Origin: SW-9-67-25 sp964471665
Lineage (GTDB): Archaea > Halobacteriota > Halobacteria > Halobacteriales > Haloarculaceae
DNA: 9,719 bases
Direction: 5' to 3'
NCBI GenBank assembly: GCA_964471665.1
Contig: CAYYHG010000108.1
Coordinates: forward strand, 1 to 9,719
The notes beneath the pieces were generated by a model, which saw only the letters and a list, made by a program, of their open reading frames with translations, was not told the origin of the DNA and did not search any database. Of this stretch, positions 1-5,874 are shown in pieces. Both the position numbers and the translations under genes were made by a program. Position 1 is the stretch's first letter. Each line of letters starts with the position of its first letter.

Positions 1-566
1 CCTGCGACTGTCCGGGCCTCGTGGTTGGCGTTGTGTTTGATACTGTCGGCTATAAGCCCGTGAGCAGTATCGGCACCCCGGGGTGCCGAATATCTCCACG
101 AAGTTATAGCCGACAGTATGAGGAGGTACTCGCCGACGATGTCCCCCAGCGCCCAGACGCCCTCGGCAGAGGTGCGGAGAAACTCGTCGGTCTCGACGAA
201 CCCCTGGTCGTCGGTCTCGACACCCGCGGCTGCGACGTCCAGCGTGTCCGTGTTGGGAACGCGCCCGGCAGCCACGAGGACTTCGTCACCGGTCACCGTG
301 GTCCCGGTCTCGTCGGGGTCGCCGTCGAAGGCAGGCGGGTAGGGGCGGGTCTCGACTGTGATCGAGCCGTCCGACTCGGAGACGGCGGTCGCTTCGTGGC
401 CCGCGTGGACGGCAAAGCGGTCGGCGTACCGTTCGGTGAACGCGGCGGCGACCTCCCTGTCGGCGTCCGGGAGCAGGTGGGGACGGCGGCCGACGATCGT
501 CACGTCGCTGCCGAAGGTCCCGAAGAAGTGGCCGAGTTCCGCCGCGATGTAGCCCCCGCCGATCAC
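1..566 (-). pseudogene. C-terminal part of an NAD(P)/FAD-dependent disulfide oxidoreductase (dihydrolipoamide dehydrogenase-like), truncated and interrupted
   Basis: The open frame begins with a GTG (566-564) that overlaps the photolyase stop as GTGA. It immediately reads the NAD-binding motif VIGGGYIAAEL, then VTIVGRRPHLLPDAD, the second-domain stretch VLVAAGRVPNTDTL and the FAD-contact motif GVWALGDIVGEYLL. Class I enzymes (Lpd, glutathione or mycothione reductase type) carry about 170 residues before that motif, holding the GxGxxG FAD site and the CxxxxC redox pair. All of that is absent here. After GEYLL the frame runs through a 78-bp inverted-repeat element (41-118) plus a 3-bp duplication, adding 27 codons with no stop. 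It then resumes with KHNANHEARTVA, which is the expected continuation of the family, and leaves the window at position 1, so the C-terminus is not visible. Loss of the redox half makes function very unlikely. Family membership is from motif recognition; pseudogene status is inference. No in-frame ATG is present. Confidence 0.82.
41..118 (-). mobile_element. 78-bp MITE-like inverted-repeat element, copy 1 (inside oxidoreductase remnant)
   Basis: The perfect 15-bp terminal inverted repeats TACTGTCGGCTATAA (41-55) and its complement (104-118) bound a 78-bp unit. It is flanked on both sides by the direct repeat TGA (38-40 and 119-121). Removing the element and one TGA rejoins the interrupted protein as GEYLL-KHNANHEA, so the empty site can be reconstructed and had a single TGA/TCA. 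The centre (71-88) is a perfect 18-bp palindrome, CGGCACCCC/GGGGTGCCG, so the whole unit can fold into a long hairpin. It encodes nothing of its own. It is oriented on the minus strand relative to copy 2 and shares about 65 of 78 bases with it. Confidence 0.85.
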
Positions 567-1957
567 TCGTTGCCTCGTGCGGCCTCGAAAGTCGCGATGG
601 CCTCTTCGCGGCGCTCGCTGTGATCGACGATGGGCGCCGGATAGTCCGGCGCGTGCGTCTTGCGCGTTCCAGCGTCGAGTTCGTGCCAGGCGTGGATCGT
701 CTCGGCGGGTACACCCTCGAGTTCGGGGACGTACCGCCTGATGTACTCGGCGTCGGCGTCGTAGCGCTCGCCCTGTGTCATCGGGTTGAACACCCGGAAG
801 TAGGGCTGGGAGTCCGTGCCCGTCGAGGCTGCCCACTGCCAGCCGCCGTTGTCGTTTGCGGTGTCGTGGTCGACCAGCTTGTCGCGAAACCAGGCGTAGC
901 CCTCCCGCCAGTCGACGAGCAGGTCCTTCGTGAGAAAGGAGGCAACGATCATCCGGACCCGGTTGTGCACGTACGCCTCCTCGCGCAACTGTCGCATCCC
1001 CGCGTCGACGATGGGATAGCCCGTCTCGCCGTCCTTCCAGGCCTGGAGACCCTCCGGGTCGTCGCACCACTCGATGGGATTGTCGTAGCCCTTGTAGTTC
1101 CGGGTCACCACGTCGGGCCGGTCCCACAGCACCTGTGTGTAAAACTCCCGCCACGCGAGCTGATCCTGGAACTCCGCGACCGACTCTACTGCCGTCTCGC
1201 TGTCTGCGTCGGTCTTTGCTCGCTCCGTGGTCTCGTACACCTCTCGGATACCGATGGTTCCGTACTTGAGGTGGGCCGAGAGCCGGGAGGTACAGTCGTC
1301 GGCGGGGTAGTCCCGCCGGTCGGCGTACCGGTAGATGTCCCCGCCACAGAACTCGTCGAGCAGCGCCCGCGCGGTGTCGGTCCCGGCCGCCGGGACTGTG
1401 GCTTCGGGCGCGTCGAACCCCAGGGCTCCCAGCGTCGGGAGCGTCTCCCCCGAAACGTCAGCGAGGTCGCTGGCCTCGGGTGGCTCGATCGGATCCGCCT
1501 TCTCGCGGTCGTGCCACTTCTTCGAGAAGTAGGTGAACACTTTGTAGGGGTTGCCGTCGTTGGTCGTGATGGCGCCGGGTTTGTGGTGGACGGCGTCGTG
1601 GACGGCCAGGCGGTCGACGCCGGCCGCCTCGAGAGATTGCCGGACCGACGTGTCGCGTTCGCGGGCCAGTCCGGAGTAGTCCCGGCACCAGGTGACGGTG
1701 TCGGCGCCGTACTCGGCTGCCAGTTCGGGGAGGCGTTGGCGGGGTTCGCCGCGGACACAGACGAGGTCGCTGCCGCGCTCGCGGTACGCGTCCCGAAGTG
1801 ACGCGAGCGCGTCGAGCAGGAAGGCGACGCGGGGGGGCGAACCGTGTGCAAGCACGTCGTCGTCGAAGACGAACACGGGGACAGTCTCGCCGTCGTCGGC
1901 TGCGAGCCCGCGGTTGTCCGCCACACGCAGATCCCGGCGGTGCCAGTGGAGGCGCAT
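563..1957 (-). CDS. phr2: Class I CPD deoxyribodipyrimidine photolyase
   Basis: This enzyme repairs UV-induced cyclobutane pyrimidine dimers in DNA using blue light, a reduced FAD and an antenna chromophore. From the Met at 1957 the protein has 464 residues, normal for the family. The N-terminal antenna (Rossmann) domain opens with MRLHWHRRDLRVADN. The C-terminal FAD/DNA-binding domain contains LAWREFYTQVLW (about 268-279), YPIVDAGMRQL (314-324), VHNRVRMIVASFLTKDLL (330-347) and the FAD signature around DHDTANDNGGWQWAASTGTD (363-382). The frame is open 14 codons further upstream to 1999, but the alternative Met lies at the TATA-like sequence, and the family consensus starts at MRLHW. Its stop overlaps the GTG that opens the oxidoreductase remnant; the C-terminal ending AARGNE looks native, so the photolyase itself appears intact. 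The small gene at 2050 is divergent. Confidence 0.97.
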   Translation of the reverse strand: MRLHWHRRDLRVADNRGLAADDGETVPVFVFDDDVLAHGSPPRVAFLLDALASLRDAYRERGSDLVCVRGEPRQRLPELAAEYGADTVTWCRDYSGLARERDTSVRQSLEAAGVDRLAVHDAVHHKPGAITTNDGNPYKVFTYFSKKWHDREKADPIEPPEASDLADVSGETLPTLGALGFDAPEATVPAAGTDTARALLDEFCGGDIYRYADRRDYPADDCTSRLSAHLKYGTIGIREVYETTERAKTDADSETAVESVAEFQDQLAWREFYTQVLWDRPDVVTRNYKGYDNPIEWCDDPEGLQAWKDGETGYPIVDAGMRQLREEAYVHNRVRMIVASFLTKDLLVDWREGYAWFRDKLVDHDTANDNGGWQWAASTGTDSQPYFRVFNPMTQGERYDADAEYIRRYVPELEGVPAETIHAWHELDAGTRKTHAPDYPAPIVDHSERREEAIATFEAARGNE

Positions 1958-1997
1958 ACCGACGGAAACGGCCGGCGCGCACTTCAACGGCGCGGGC

Positions 1998-2010
1998 AAC
2001 TATTTAGGGG
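1998..2010. promoter_or_regulatory. Shared TATA-like box of a divergent promoter (photolyase / 60-aa protein)
   Basis: CTATTTAGG is the only AT-rich stretch in the 92-bp gap between two divergent starts. Read on the minus strand as CTAAATAG it lies about 45 bases before the photolyase ATG. On the plus strand it lies about 45 bases before the ATG at 2050. Either reading would give a leader of roughly 20 bases. One box may serve both genes, or only one of them; the sequence cannot tell which. Confidence 0.4.
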
Positions 2011-2049
2011 AAACGACGGTTTCAAGCGGGTTCCCACCGGGGACCCGGT

Positions 2050-2232
2050 ATGACAATCCCGTCGTTCGTCATCGTTCCCGAGGGTGCAAACAGCGTCGCA
2101 GTCAATCTCCTCGGCGAGAAGATCCACGCGGAGATCCGCGGTGACGCCGTCCGCCAGTGGGAGCGTTCGGAACTGGAAGCGCGGCTCCGGGAGCGCCAGC
2201 CATCCGACATCGACGAGGACTTCGACGCGTGA
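2050..2232 (+). CDS. Small conserved-looking haloarchaeal protein of unknown function (60 aa)
   Basis: I do not recognise this protein. It is 60 residues long, soluble and acidic at the C-terminus (DIDEDFDA). An N-terminal strand-like stretch (TIPSFVIVPEGANSVAVNLL) is followed by a charged helix-like segment (VRQWERSELEARLRERQ). Its codons end overwhelmingly in G or C, matching the neighbouring housekeeping genes, which argues strongly for a real coding sequence. It has no cysteines, so it is not one of the small zinc-finger proteins common in haloarchaea. It is transcribed divergently from the photolyase across a 92-bp gap and may share the TATA-like box near 2004. No ribosome binding site is evident. 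A role connected to light or UV is only a guess from position. Confidence 0.75.
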   Translation: MTIPSFVIVPEGANSVAVNLLGEKIHAEIRGDAVRQWERSELEARLRERQPSDIDEDFDA

Positions 2233-2322
2233 CCCTGCGGGAACGTCGACAGCCGCGGCGGGGTCGTCGGCTGCATCTCGAAGGGCACCAGAGTCGACCG
2301 GAGAGTGTTCACACCCGTCGAG

Positions 2323-2334
2323 TGATACTGTCGG
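2323..2334 (+). repeat. Isolated terminal motif of the inverted-repeat element
   Basis: TGATACTGTCGG matches exactly, over 12 bases, the target duplication plus outer end of copy 1 (38-49). The following bases diverge (ATTCTGCCGG), and no matching opposite end is clear downstream. It could be a solo end, a decayed copy or chance. Confidence 0.3.
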
Positions 2335-2354
2335 ATTCTGCCGGACACAAATTT

Positions 2355-2396
2355 CAAATTATCGGGATTTGCATAGCACAGCATGTACTGTGCTAT
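2355..2396 (+). promoter_or_regulatory. Promoter and operator-like palindrome upstream of the membrane protein gene
   Basis: The intergenic stretch 2233-2431 has an AT-rich box CAAATTATC (2355-2363), followed about 10 bases later by a perfect 9-bp inverted repeat ATAGCACAG-6-CTGTGCTAT (2373-2381 and 2388-2396). If the box is the TATA element, transcription would start inside the palindrome. The repeat could therefore be a repressor operator over the start site or a leader hairpin about 35 bases before the GTG. The rest of the gap (2233-2320) shows no convincing gene or structure. Confidence 0.45.
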
Positions 2397-2418
2397 CAGC
2401 CCGTACAGACACGGTATA

Positions 2419-2424
2419 GGAGGG
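2419..2424 (+). promoter_or_regulatory. Shine-Dalgarno site deciding a GTG start
   Basis: GGAGGG ends 7 bases before the GTG at 2432. It complements the anti-SD end of archaeal 16S rRNA and stands out in a window where most genes look leaderless. It fixes the start of the downstream membrane protein. Confidence 0.65.
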
Positions 2425-2431
2425 CACGCTC

Positions 2432-3481
2432 GTGGCTGATCCCCTGGAGAGCAGTGCCTACACCAACTGGATAAGCCACGTGTTCCCGAACTCCAGGTAT
2501 CGAACGCTGGGGGTCGTGTCTGCGCTGGCGGCCGGTGGTGTCTTCGCGCTGGGGTACGGAATCACAGCCCTCGGCGGCGGGGATTATCTCTGTAAACGGT
2601 ATCCGTACGTCGGTGCGGGTGGAATTTTTTGGATTCTGCTCTGGCTCGGCTGGGTGGACGCAGTCCAGGTCAGTGTCTGGAACCGAGTGTACCCCGCCTT
2701 CGGCGTCGACAGCGCGACCTATCGTGACGTGATCGGGTCCCAGTTAGACTCCTTCTACAACGACCGTGTCACGCTCGGCTACAGCGCGAGCCTCGTGGTT
2801 CTGTATCTCGCGTGCGTCGTCCTCTTCCATGTCTCGGCGTTTCCCGGGGACGGGCGTATCAGTATGATTTTCGACTCCTACCTCGGCGGTGATTCGTTGG
2901 TACGGGCCGCGAATTTCGTCCTGTTCGGTACGGTTCTCATTCCGGCACTCGTCACGAGCGTCCGCGGATTCGTGAATCACGTGCTCTTGCTCCGGAGGGT
3001 AAAGAAATTGCCGTTCCAGAACCTCTCCACCGCAGCCCAGCAGCTAGAGCCGCTCGCGAAATTCAGCTTGACGCCTGCGACGGCCTGGTTCGCCGGCGTC
3101 TCACTCATCCTGCTCGGGGGGCGAGGTGAAGTCAGCGACCCCATCGCACAGGTCGTTATCGCGACGCTTGTCCTTATTACGGTGGTTCACATTGCAGTCC
3201 CGCTGTTGACGCTCCACGACGCGCTACAGGACGCACAGCGGGAACTGCTCGCGGAAATACGCGCCGATTACGACGAGATCCGGCACTCGGTTCGGACTGG
3301 CGACGAGTCGCCGGACCGCCTCTCGCTGTGGCTCGAAGTCACCGATCGGCGACAACAAAACGCGAACGCAATCAGCACGTGGGTCTACGACCTGTCTTCC
3401 CTTCGACGATTTCTGGTCGCTGCCGCCATCCCGTTGCTGACGCTCATTGACGAGGTCCTGTCGCTGCTCTCCGCTCTCTGA
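2432..3481 (+). CDS. Multi-pass membrane protein of unknown function (349 aa)
   Basis: I do not recognise this family. Seven hydrophobic segments are visible at about residues 25-48, 61-83, 113-135, 159-187, 212-229, 237-262 and 323-347. A basic loop (LLLRRVKKLPFQ) follows the fourth segment. A long charged helix-like stretch (about 262-320, including ALQDAQRELLAEIRADYDEI and RRQQNANAISTWVYDLSSLRRF) lies between the last two segments and is probably a cytoplasmic coiled coil. No catalytic, nucleotide-binding or transport signature is visible. The GTG start is fixed by GGAGGG 7 bases upstream. Its codons include more A/T-ending triplets than those of the neighbours (for example GGA ATT TTT TGG ATT), which hints at later acquisition. 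It stands alone, 69 bases before trm1, with its own leader and a palindromic site upstream. Confidence 0.85.
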   Translation: MADPLESSAYTNWISHVFPNSRYRTLGVVSALAAGGVFALGYGITALGGGDYLCKRYPYVGAGGIFWILLWLGWVDAVQVSVWNRVYPAFGVDSATYRDVIGSQLDSFYNDRVTLGYSASLVVLYLACVVLFHVSAFPGDGRISMIFDSYLGGDSLVRAANFVLFGTVLIPALVTSVRGFVNHVLLLRRVKKLPFQNLSTAAQQLEPLAKFSLTPATAWFAGVSLILLGGRGEVSDPIAQVVIATLVLITVVHIAVPLLTLHDALQDAQRELLAEIRADYDEIRHSVRTGDESPDRLSLWLEVTDRRQQNANAISTWVYDLSSLRRFLVAAAIPLLTLIDEVLSLLSAL

Positions 3482-3518
3482 TCGTCTGCCCCGGGCGGTC
3501 GCTCCTCGGGAGAGCGCA

Positions 3519-3550
3519 TCGCTTTTCGCGCTCGGCGCCGGACCGGAGGT
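3519..3550 (+). promoter_or_regulatory. trm1 promoter (leaderless type)
   Basis: The T-rich box CTTTTCG (3522-3528) is centred about 26 bases before the trm1 ATG, which would place the transcription start at or next to the start codon. GGAGGT abuts the ATG with no spacing, too close to act as an ordinary ribosome binding site. Confidence 0.4.
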
Positions 3551-4669
3551 ATGCGCGTCCGGGAAGGCCACGTCGAGATCGAGGTGCCCGAGCAGGAGGG
3601 CGACGGTGTCGGCGACGCCGTGTTCTACAATCCGGTCCAGGAGTTGAACCGCGATCTCACGGTCGCCGTTCTGCGCGCCTACCGGGACCGCGAGTCGCGG
3701 GCAGAGACGTATCTCGACGCCACCGCAGCCAGCGGCGTCCGGGGGGTGCGCGCTGCCGCGAATGGCTGGCGGGTGACCTGCTGTGACACCGATCCCGAGG
3801 CTGTCTCGCTCTCCGAGGCCAACCTCGCGCGCAACGACCTCGACGGGCGGGTCCTCGGCCGCGACGCCAGCGCCCTCATGCACGAGGAGTATTTCGACGT
3901 GGTGGACGTGGACCCCTTCGGGACGCCGATCCCGTTCGCGGACGCGGCGTTCCAGGGCACCCGGAACCTCCTCTGTGTGACCGCGACAGACACGGCTCCG
4001 CTGTGTGGCGCCCACTTCGAGAGCGGCGTCCGGCGGTACAGTGCTGTCCCGCAGAACACGGAGTACCACGCCGAGGTTGGCGTGCGGGTCCTGCTGTCGG
4101 CACTCGTGCGCACTGCCGCACGCTACGACGTCGCGACGACACCGCTTTTGACACACGCGACGAAACACTACGTCCGTACCTACCTCGAACTGGACCGCGG
4201 TGCGCGGGACGCGAACGCGGCCATCGACCGGCTGGGCTACGTCTACCACTGCGAGCACTGCCTGCGCCGCGAGACCGAACGGCAGCTCCTCGCCGACGCG
4301 CCCGCCGAGTGTCCCGACTGCGGGCACGGTCTCGGGACTGCCGGGCCGGTGTGGCTCGGCCCGGTCCAGGACGACGCGTTCGTGGCCGCCGCTCGCGAGA
4401 CAGTGACCCGCGAGATGGGCACCGCCGGAAAGGCACGGGACCTGCTCGCAACGCTCGAGTCGGAACTGGCGGTTCCGACCCACTACGACCAGCACCGCCT
4501 CTGCAAGCGGTGGGGGCGGCCGGCCGCCGCGATGGACGAGTTTCTCGCCGCGCTCCGGGAGGCGGGACACGACGCCTCCCGGACCCACTACGGCGGCACG
4601 ACGTTCAAGACGCCGGCCTCGGTTCCAGAGATCAGGACGGCCACGAGCGAGACGGACTGCTGTCGATGA
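3551..4669 (+). CDS. trm1: tRNA (guanine26-N2)-dimethyltransferase
   Basis: Trm1 uses S-adenosylmethionine to methylate N2 of G26 in tRNA, once or twice, at the hinge between the D and anticodon arms. The 372-residue length fits archaeal Trm1. The entry FYNPVQELNRDLTVAVL (25-41) is a family hallmark. Motif I is LDATAASGVRGVRAA (55-69), the acidic SAM-ribose loop is CDTDPEAV (78-85), and the catalytic motif is VDVDPFGTP (118-126). The C-terminal domain has a two-CxxC zinc site (CEHC 234-237, CPDC 254-257). It ends near HYGGTTFKTPASVPEI, the usual tail of the family, plus a short extra TATSETDCCR. The ATG follows a TATA-like box by about 26 bases. The gene is convergent with the 41-aa small gene, with element copy 2 between them starting 13 bases after the stop. 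Confidence 0.97.
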   Translation: MRVREGHVEIEVPEQEGDGVGDAVFYNPVQELNRDLTVAVLRAYRDRESRAETYLDATAASGVRGVRAAANGWRVTCCDTDPEAVSLSEANLARNDLDGRVLGRDASALMHEEYFDVVDVDPFGTPIPFADAAFQGTRNLLCVTATDTAPLCGAHFESGVRRYSAVPQNTEYHAEVGVRVLLSALVRTAARYDVATTPLLTHATKHYVRTYLELDRGARDANAAIDRLGYVYHCEHCLRRETERQLLADAPAECPDCGHGLGTAGPVWLGPVQDDAFVAAARETVTREMGTAGKARDLLATLESELAVPTHYDQHRLCKRWGRPAAAMDEFLAALREAGHDASRTHYGGTTFKTPASVPEIRTATSETDCCR

Positions 4670-4682
4670 GTGACCGAGCTCG

Positions 4683-4760
4683 TACTGTCGGCTATAACTT
4701 CGTGAAGATACTCAACCCCACGGGGGGTCGAAATTGCTCACCCGCTTACAGCCGACAGTA
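4683..4760 (+). mobile_element. 78-bp MITE-like inverted-repeat element, copy 2 (between convergent genes)
   Basis: The ends TACTGTCGGCTATAA (4683-4697) and TTACAGCCGACAGTA (4746-4760) are inverted repeats with one mismatch. The length equals copy 1 exactly, with about 65 of 78 bases shared. The flanks are TCG on the left and TCA on the right, consistent with a 3-bp duplication that has since mutated once. The internal hairpin motif CTTCGTGAAG and a central stem (AACCCC/GGGGGT region) are retained. It separates trm1 from the convergent small gene, where the long hairpin could act as a two-way transcription end. The right-hand TCA is the stop codon (TGA) of the small gene on the minus strand. 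Confidence 0.8.
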
Positions 4761-4886
4761 TCAGTCGTCCGCCACGGCTGTCGCGTCGCCGTCTGCGATG
4801 TCGGCTGTCAGTTCCGAGGTCTCTGTGCTGTCGGCGCCGGGCAGCGACGTGTACATGAATCCCCTGCTGGTGTTGTAGTTCGTCAT
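4761..4886 (-). CDS. Putative 41-aa acidic small protein, leaderless
   Basis: An ATG at 4886 opens a 41-residue frame beginning MTNYNTSRGFMYTSLPGADS and ending in an acidic tail (DIADGDATAVADD). This composition is typical of haloarchaeal small proteins. A well-formed promoter precedes it: GAAA followed by TTATATG (4909-4915), centred 26 bases before the ATG, exactly where a leaderless transcript needs it. An alternative ATG at 4896 lies in a different frame that gives a basic, unlikely product. No cysteines, membrane segment or known domain is visible. The stop TGA coincides with the 3-bp flank of element copy 2, so the present C-terminus either abutted the target site or was shaped by the insertion. 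It is co-directional with the upstream transporter, but the promoter suggests independent expression. Function unknown. Confidence 0.62.
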   Translation of the reverse strand: MTNYNTSRGFMYTSLPGADSTETSELTADIADGDATAVADD

Positions 4887-4906
4887 TGGTGGGCATGGAA
4901 CACTCC

Positions 4907-4922
4907 CGCATATAAGTTTCTC
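4907..4922 (-). promoter_or_regulatory. Promoter of the 41-aa gene
   Basis: On the minus strand GAGAAACTTATATGCG reads as a BRE-like purine run followed by a TATA box (TTATATG), 26 bases upstream of the ATG at 4886. Further upstream, 4932-4949 is an AT-rich stretch containing the palindrome GTATATATAC just after the transporter stop; it may be the transporter's transcription end. Confidence 0.55.
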
Positions 4923-4950
4923 CCTTAGTGTGTATAATGGTATATATACG

Positions 4951-5874
4951 TCACTCGTAGCTCCGGCTGTACATCCGGATCCGCGCGAACTCGTTTCGAA
5001 GGGCCTGCCGTTTCAGGAGGACAAAGCCCAGCAGGATGAGCACGAACCCGGCCACGGTGTGGACGGTCGGCGTCTCGCCGAGGAAGACCAGTCCTGTGAG
5101 GGCCGCCGCCACCGGGGCGGCGTAGGACACCAGGTTGATCTCGATCGGGCCGAGGCGGTCCAGCAGGTCGAAGTAGATCAGAAAGCCAGCCGCACTCGCC
5201 ACGACGACGAGGTATCCGAGCGCGAGGACGGCCTCGGCCGTCCACTGGACCGCGCCCACTGACTCGGCCAGGGCGAGACTCGCTCCGTGCATCAGGACGG
5301 CGCCGACGAGCATCGACCACGCTTCCATCGTCTCGATCGGCAACTCCCCGTCCACGCGCTGGGTGAGCACGCTCCCGAGAGCGAACGCCGCGGCGGCGAC
5401 GAACACCAGGAACAGCGAGACAGTCCGGGTGTTCAGGAGGTTGCCCGGGTCGGGATTGCTCAGGACGCCGACGCCGACGAACCCGACGAGGAGGCCGATG
5501 GTGCCGACCAGGGTGAGCCGTTCCGCGGGCAAGAACGCCCGCGCGAACCCGGTCGTGAGAATCGGCGAGAGGCTCACGACGATCGCGGCGGCGGCGCTGG
5601 TCGTCCCCTGTTCGCCGACGAACAGAAACGAGTGGTAGGCCGCGATCATCAGGCTCCCGCCGATCCCGACCAGTAGCCACTCCTCGCGGGTCCGGGGTCG
5701 CCAGCGGTCGGTTGCGTACACCGCGTAGCCGAGTATCAACAGGCCGGCCAGGTCGTACCTGAACGCCGCGAAGAGCACCGGCGGGAAGAACTCCAGTCCG
5801 GCCTTGATCGCAGTGAAGGCACTCCCCCACGCAGCGGCTAGCGCGACGAAGAGAAACGCGTTTCTGAATCGCAT
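4951..5874 (-). CDS. DMT superfamily (EamA/RhaT-type) transporter
   Basis: This 307-residue integral membrane protein has about ten hydrophobic helices arranged as two EamA repeats (about residues 5-140 and 150-290). Recognisable family marks are the opening LFVALAAAWGSAFTAIKAGL with the AxxWGSxF pattern, FRYDLAGLLIL after the second helix, TSAAAAIVVSLSPILTTGFA (helices 3-4), and the second-repeat ending PVAAALTGLVFLGETPTVHTVAGFVLILLG. DMT members carry metabolites, amino acids, sugars or vitamins, and the substrate cannot be read from sequence. The ATG follows the ribE stop directly (TAGATG), so the two genes must be co-transcribed and are probably translationally coupled. A flavin-related substrate is therefore a fair hypothesis, since RibN-type riboflavin carriers are also DMT proteins. 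The C-terminus ends in a short charged tail (RIRMYSRSYE). Confidence 0.92.
   Translation of the reverse strand: MRFRNAFLFVALAAAWGSAFTAIKAGLEFFPPVLFAAFRYDLAGLLILGYAVYATDRWRPRTREEWLLVGIGGSLMIAAYHSFLFVGEQGTTSAAAAIVVSLSPILTTGFARAFLPAERLTLVGTIGLLVGFVGVGVLSNPDPGNLLNTRTVSLFLVFVAAAAFALGSVLTQRVDGELPIETMEAWSMLVGAVLMHGASLALAESVGAVQWTAEAVLALGYLVVVASAAGFLIYFDLLDRLGPIEINLVSYAAPVAAALTGLVFLGETPTVHTVAGFVLILLGFVLLKRQALRNEFARIRMYSRSYE

Noticed and set aside
564..566. GTG overlapping the photolyase stop as a normal translationally coupled gene start
   Set aside because: The frame would begin in the middle of a known protein fold, without the FAD and redox-cysteine domain, so a truncated remnant is the better reading.
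620..1801. Long plus-strand open frame opposite the photolyase
   Set aside because: It is the antisense shadow of phr2. GC-rich haloarchaeal genes leave long open frames on the other strand, and the translation shows no domain.
2022..2384. 120-codon minus-strand open frame opposite the 60-aa gene
   Set aside because: It has Ser/Arg-rich shadow composition with no promoter; the plus-strand frame has the GC-ending codon pattern.
3224..4588. 454-codon minus-strand open frame
   Set aside because: It lies opposite trm1 and the end of the membrane gene. The product is Arg/Gly/Val-rich with no family features, while the plus strand encodes clear Trm1 motifs.
4734..4928. 64-codon plus-strand open frame after trm1
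   Set aside because: It begins inside element copy 2 and is antisense to the better supported 41-aa gene, which has a promoter and haloarchaeal composition.
4925..5830. Minus-strand open frame overlapping the transporter
   Set aside because: It is a same-strand, different-frame shadow that is very Arg/Pro-rich; the EamA frame is the real one.
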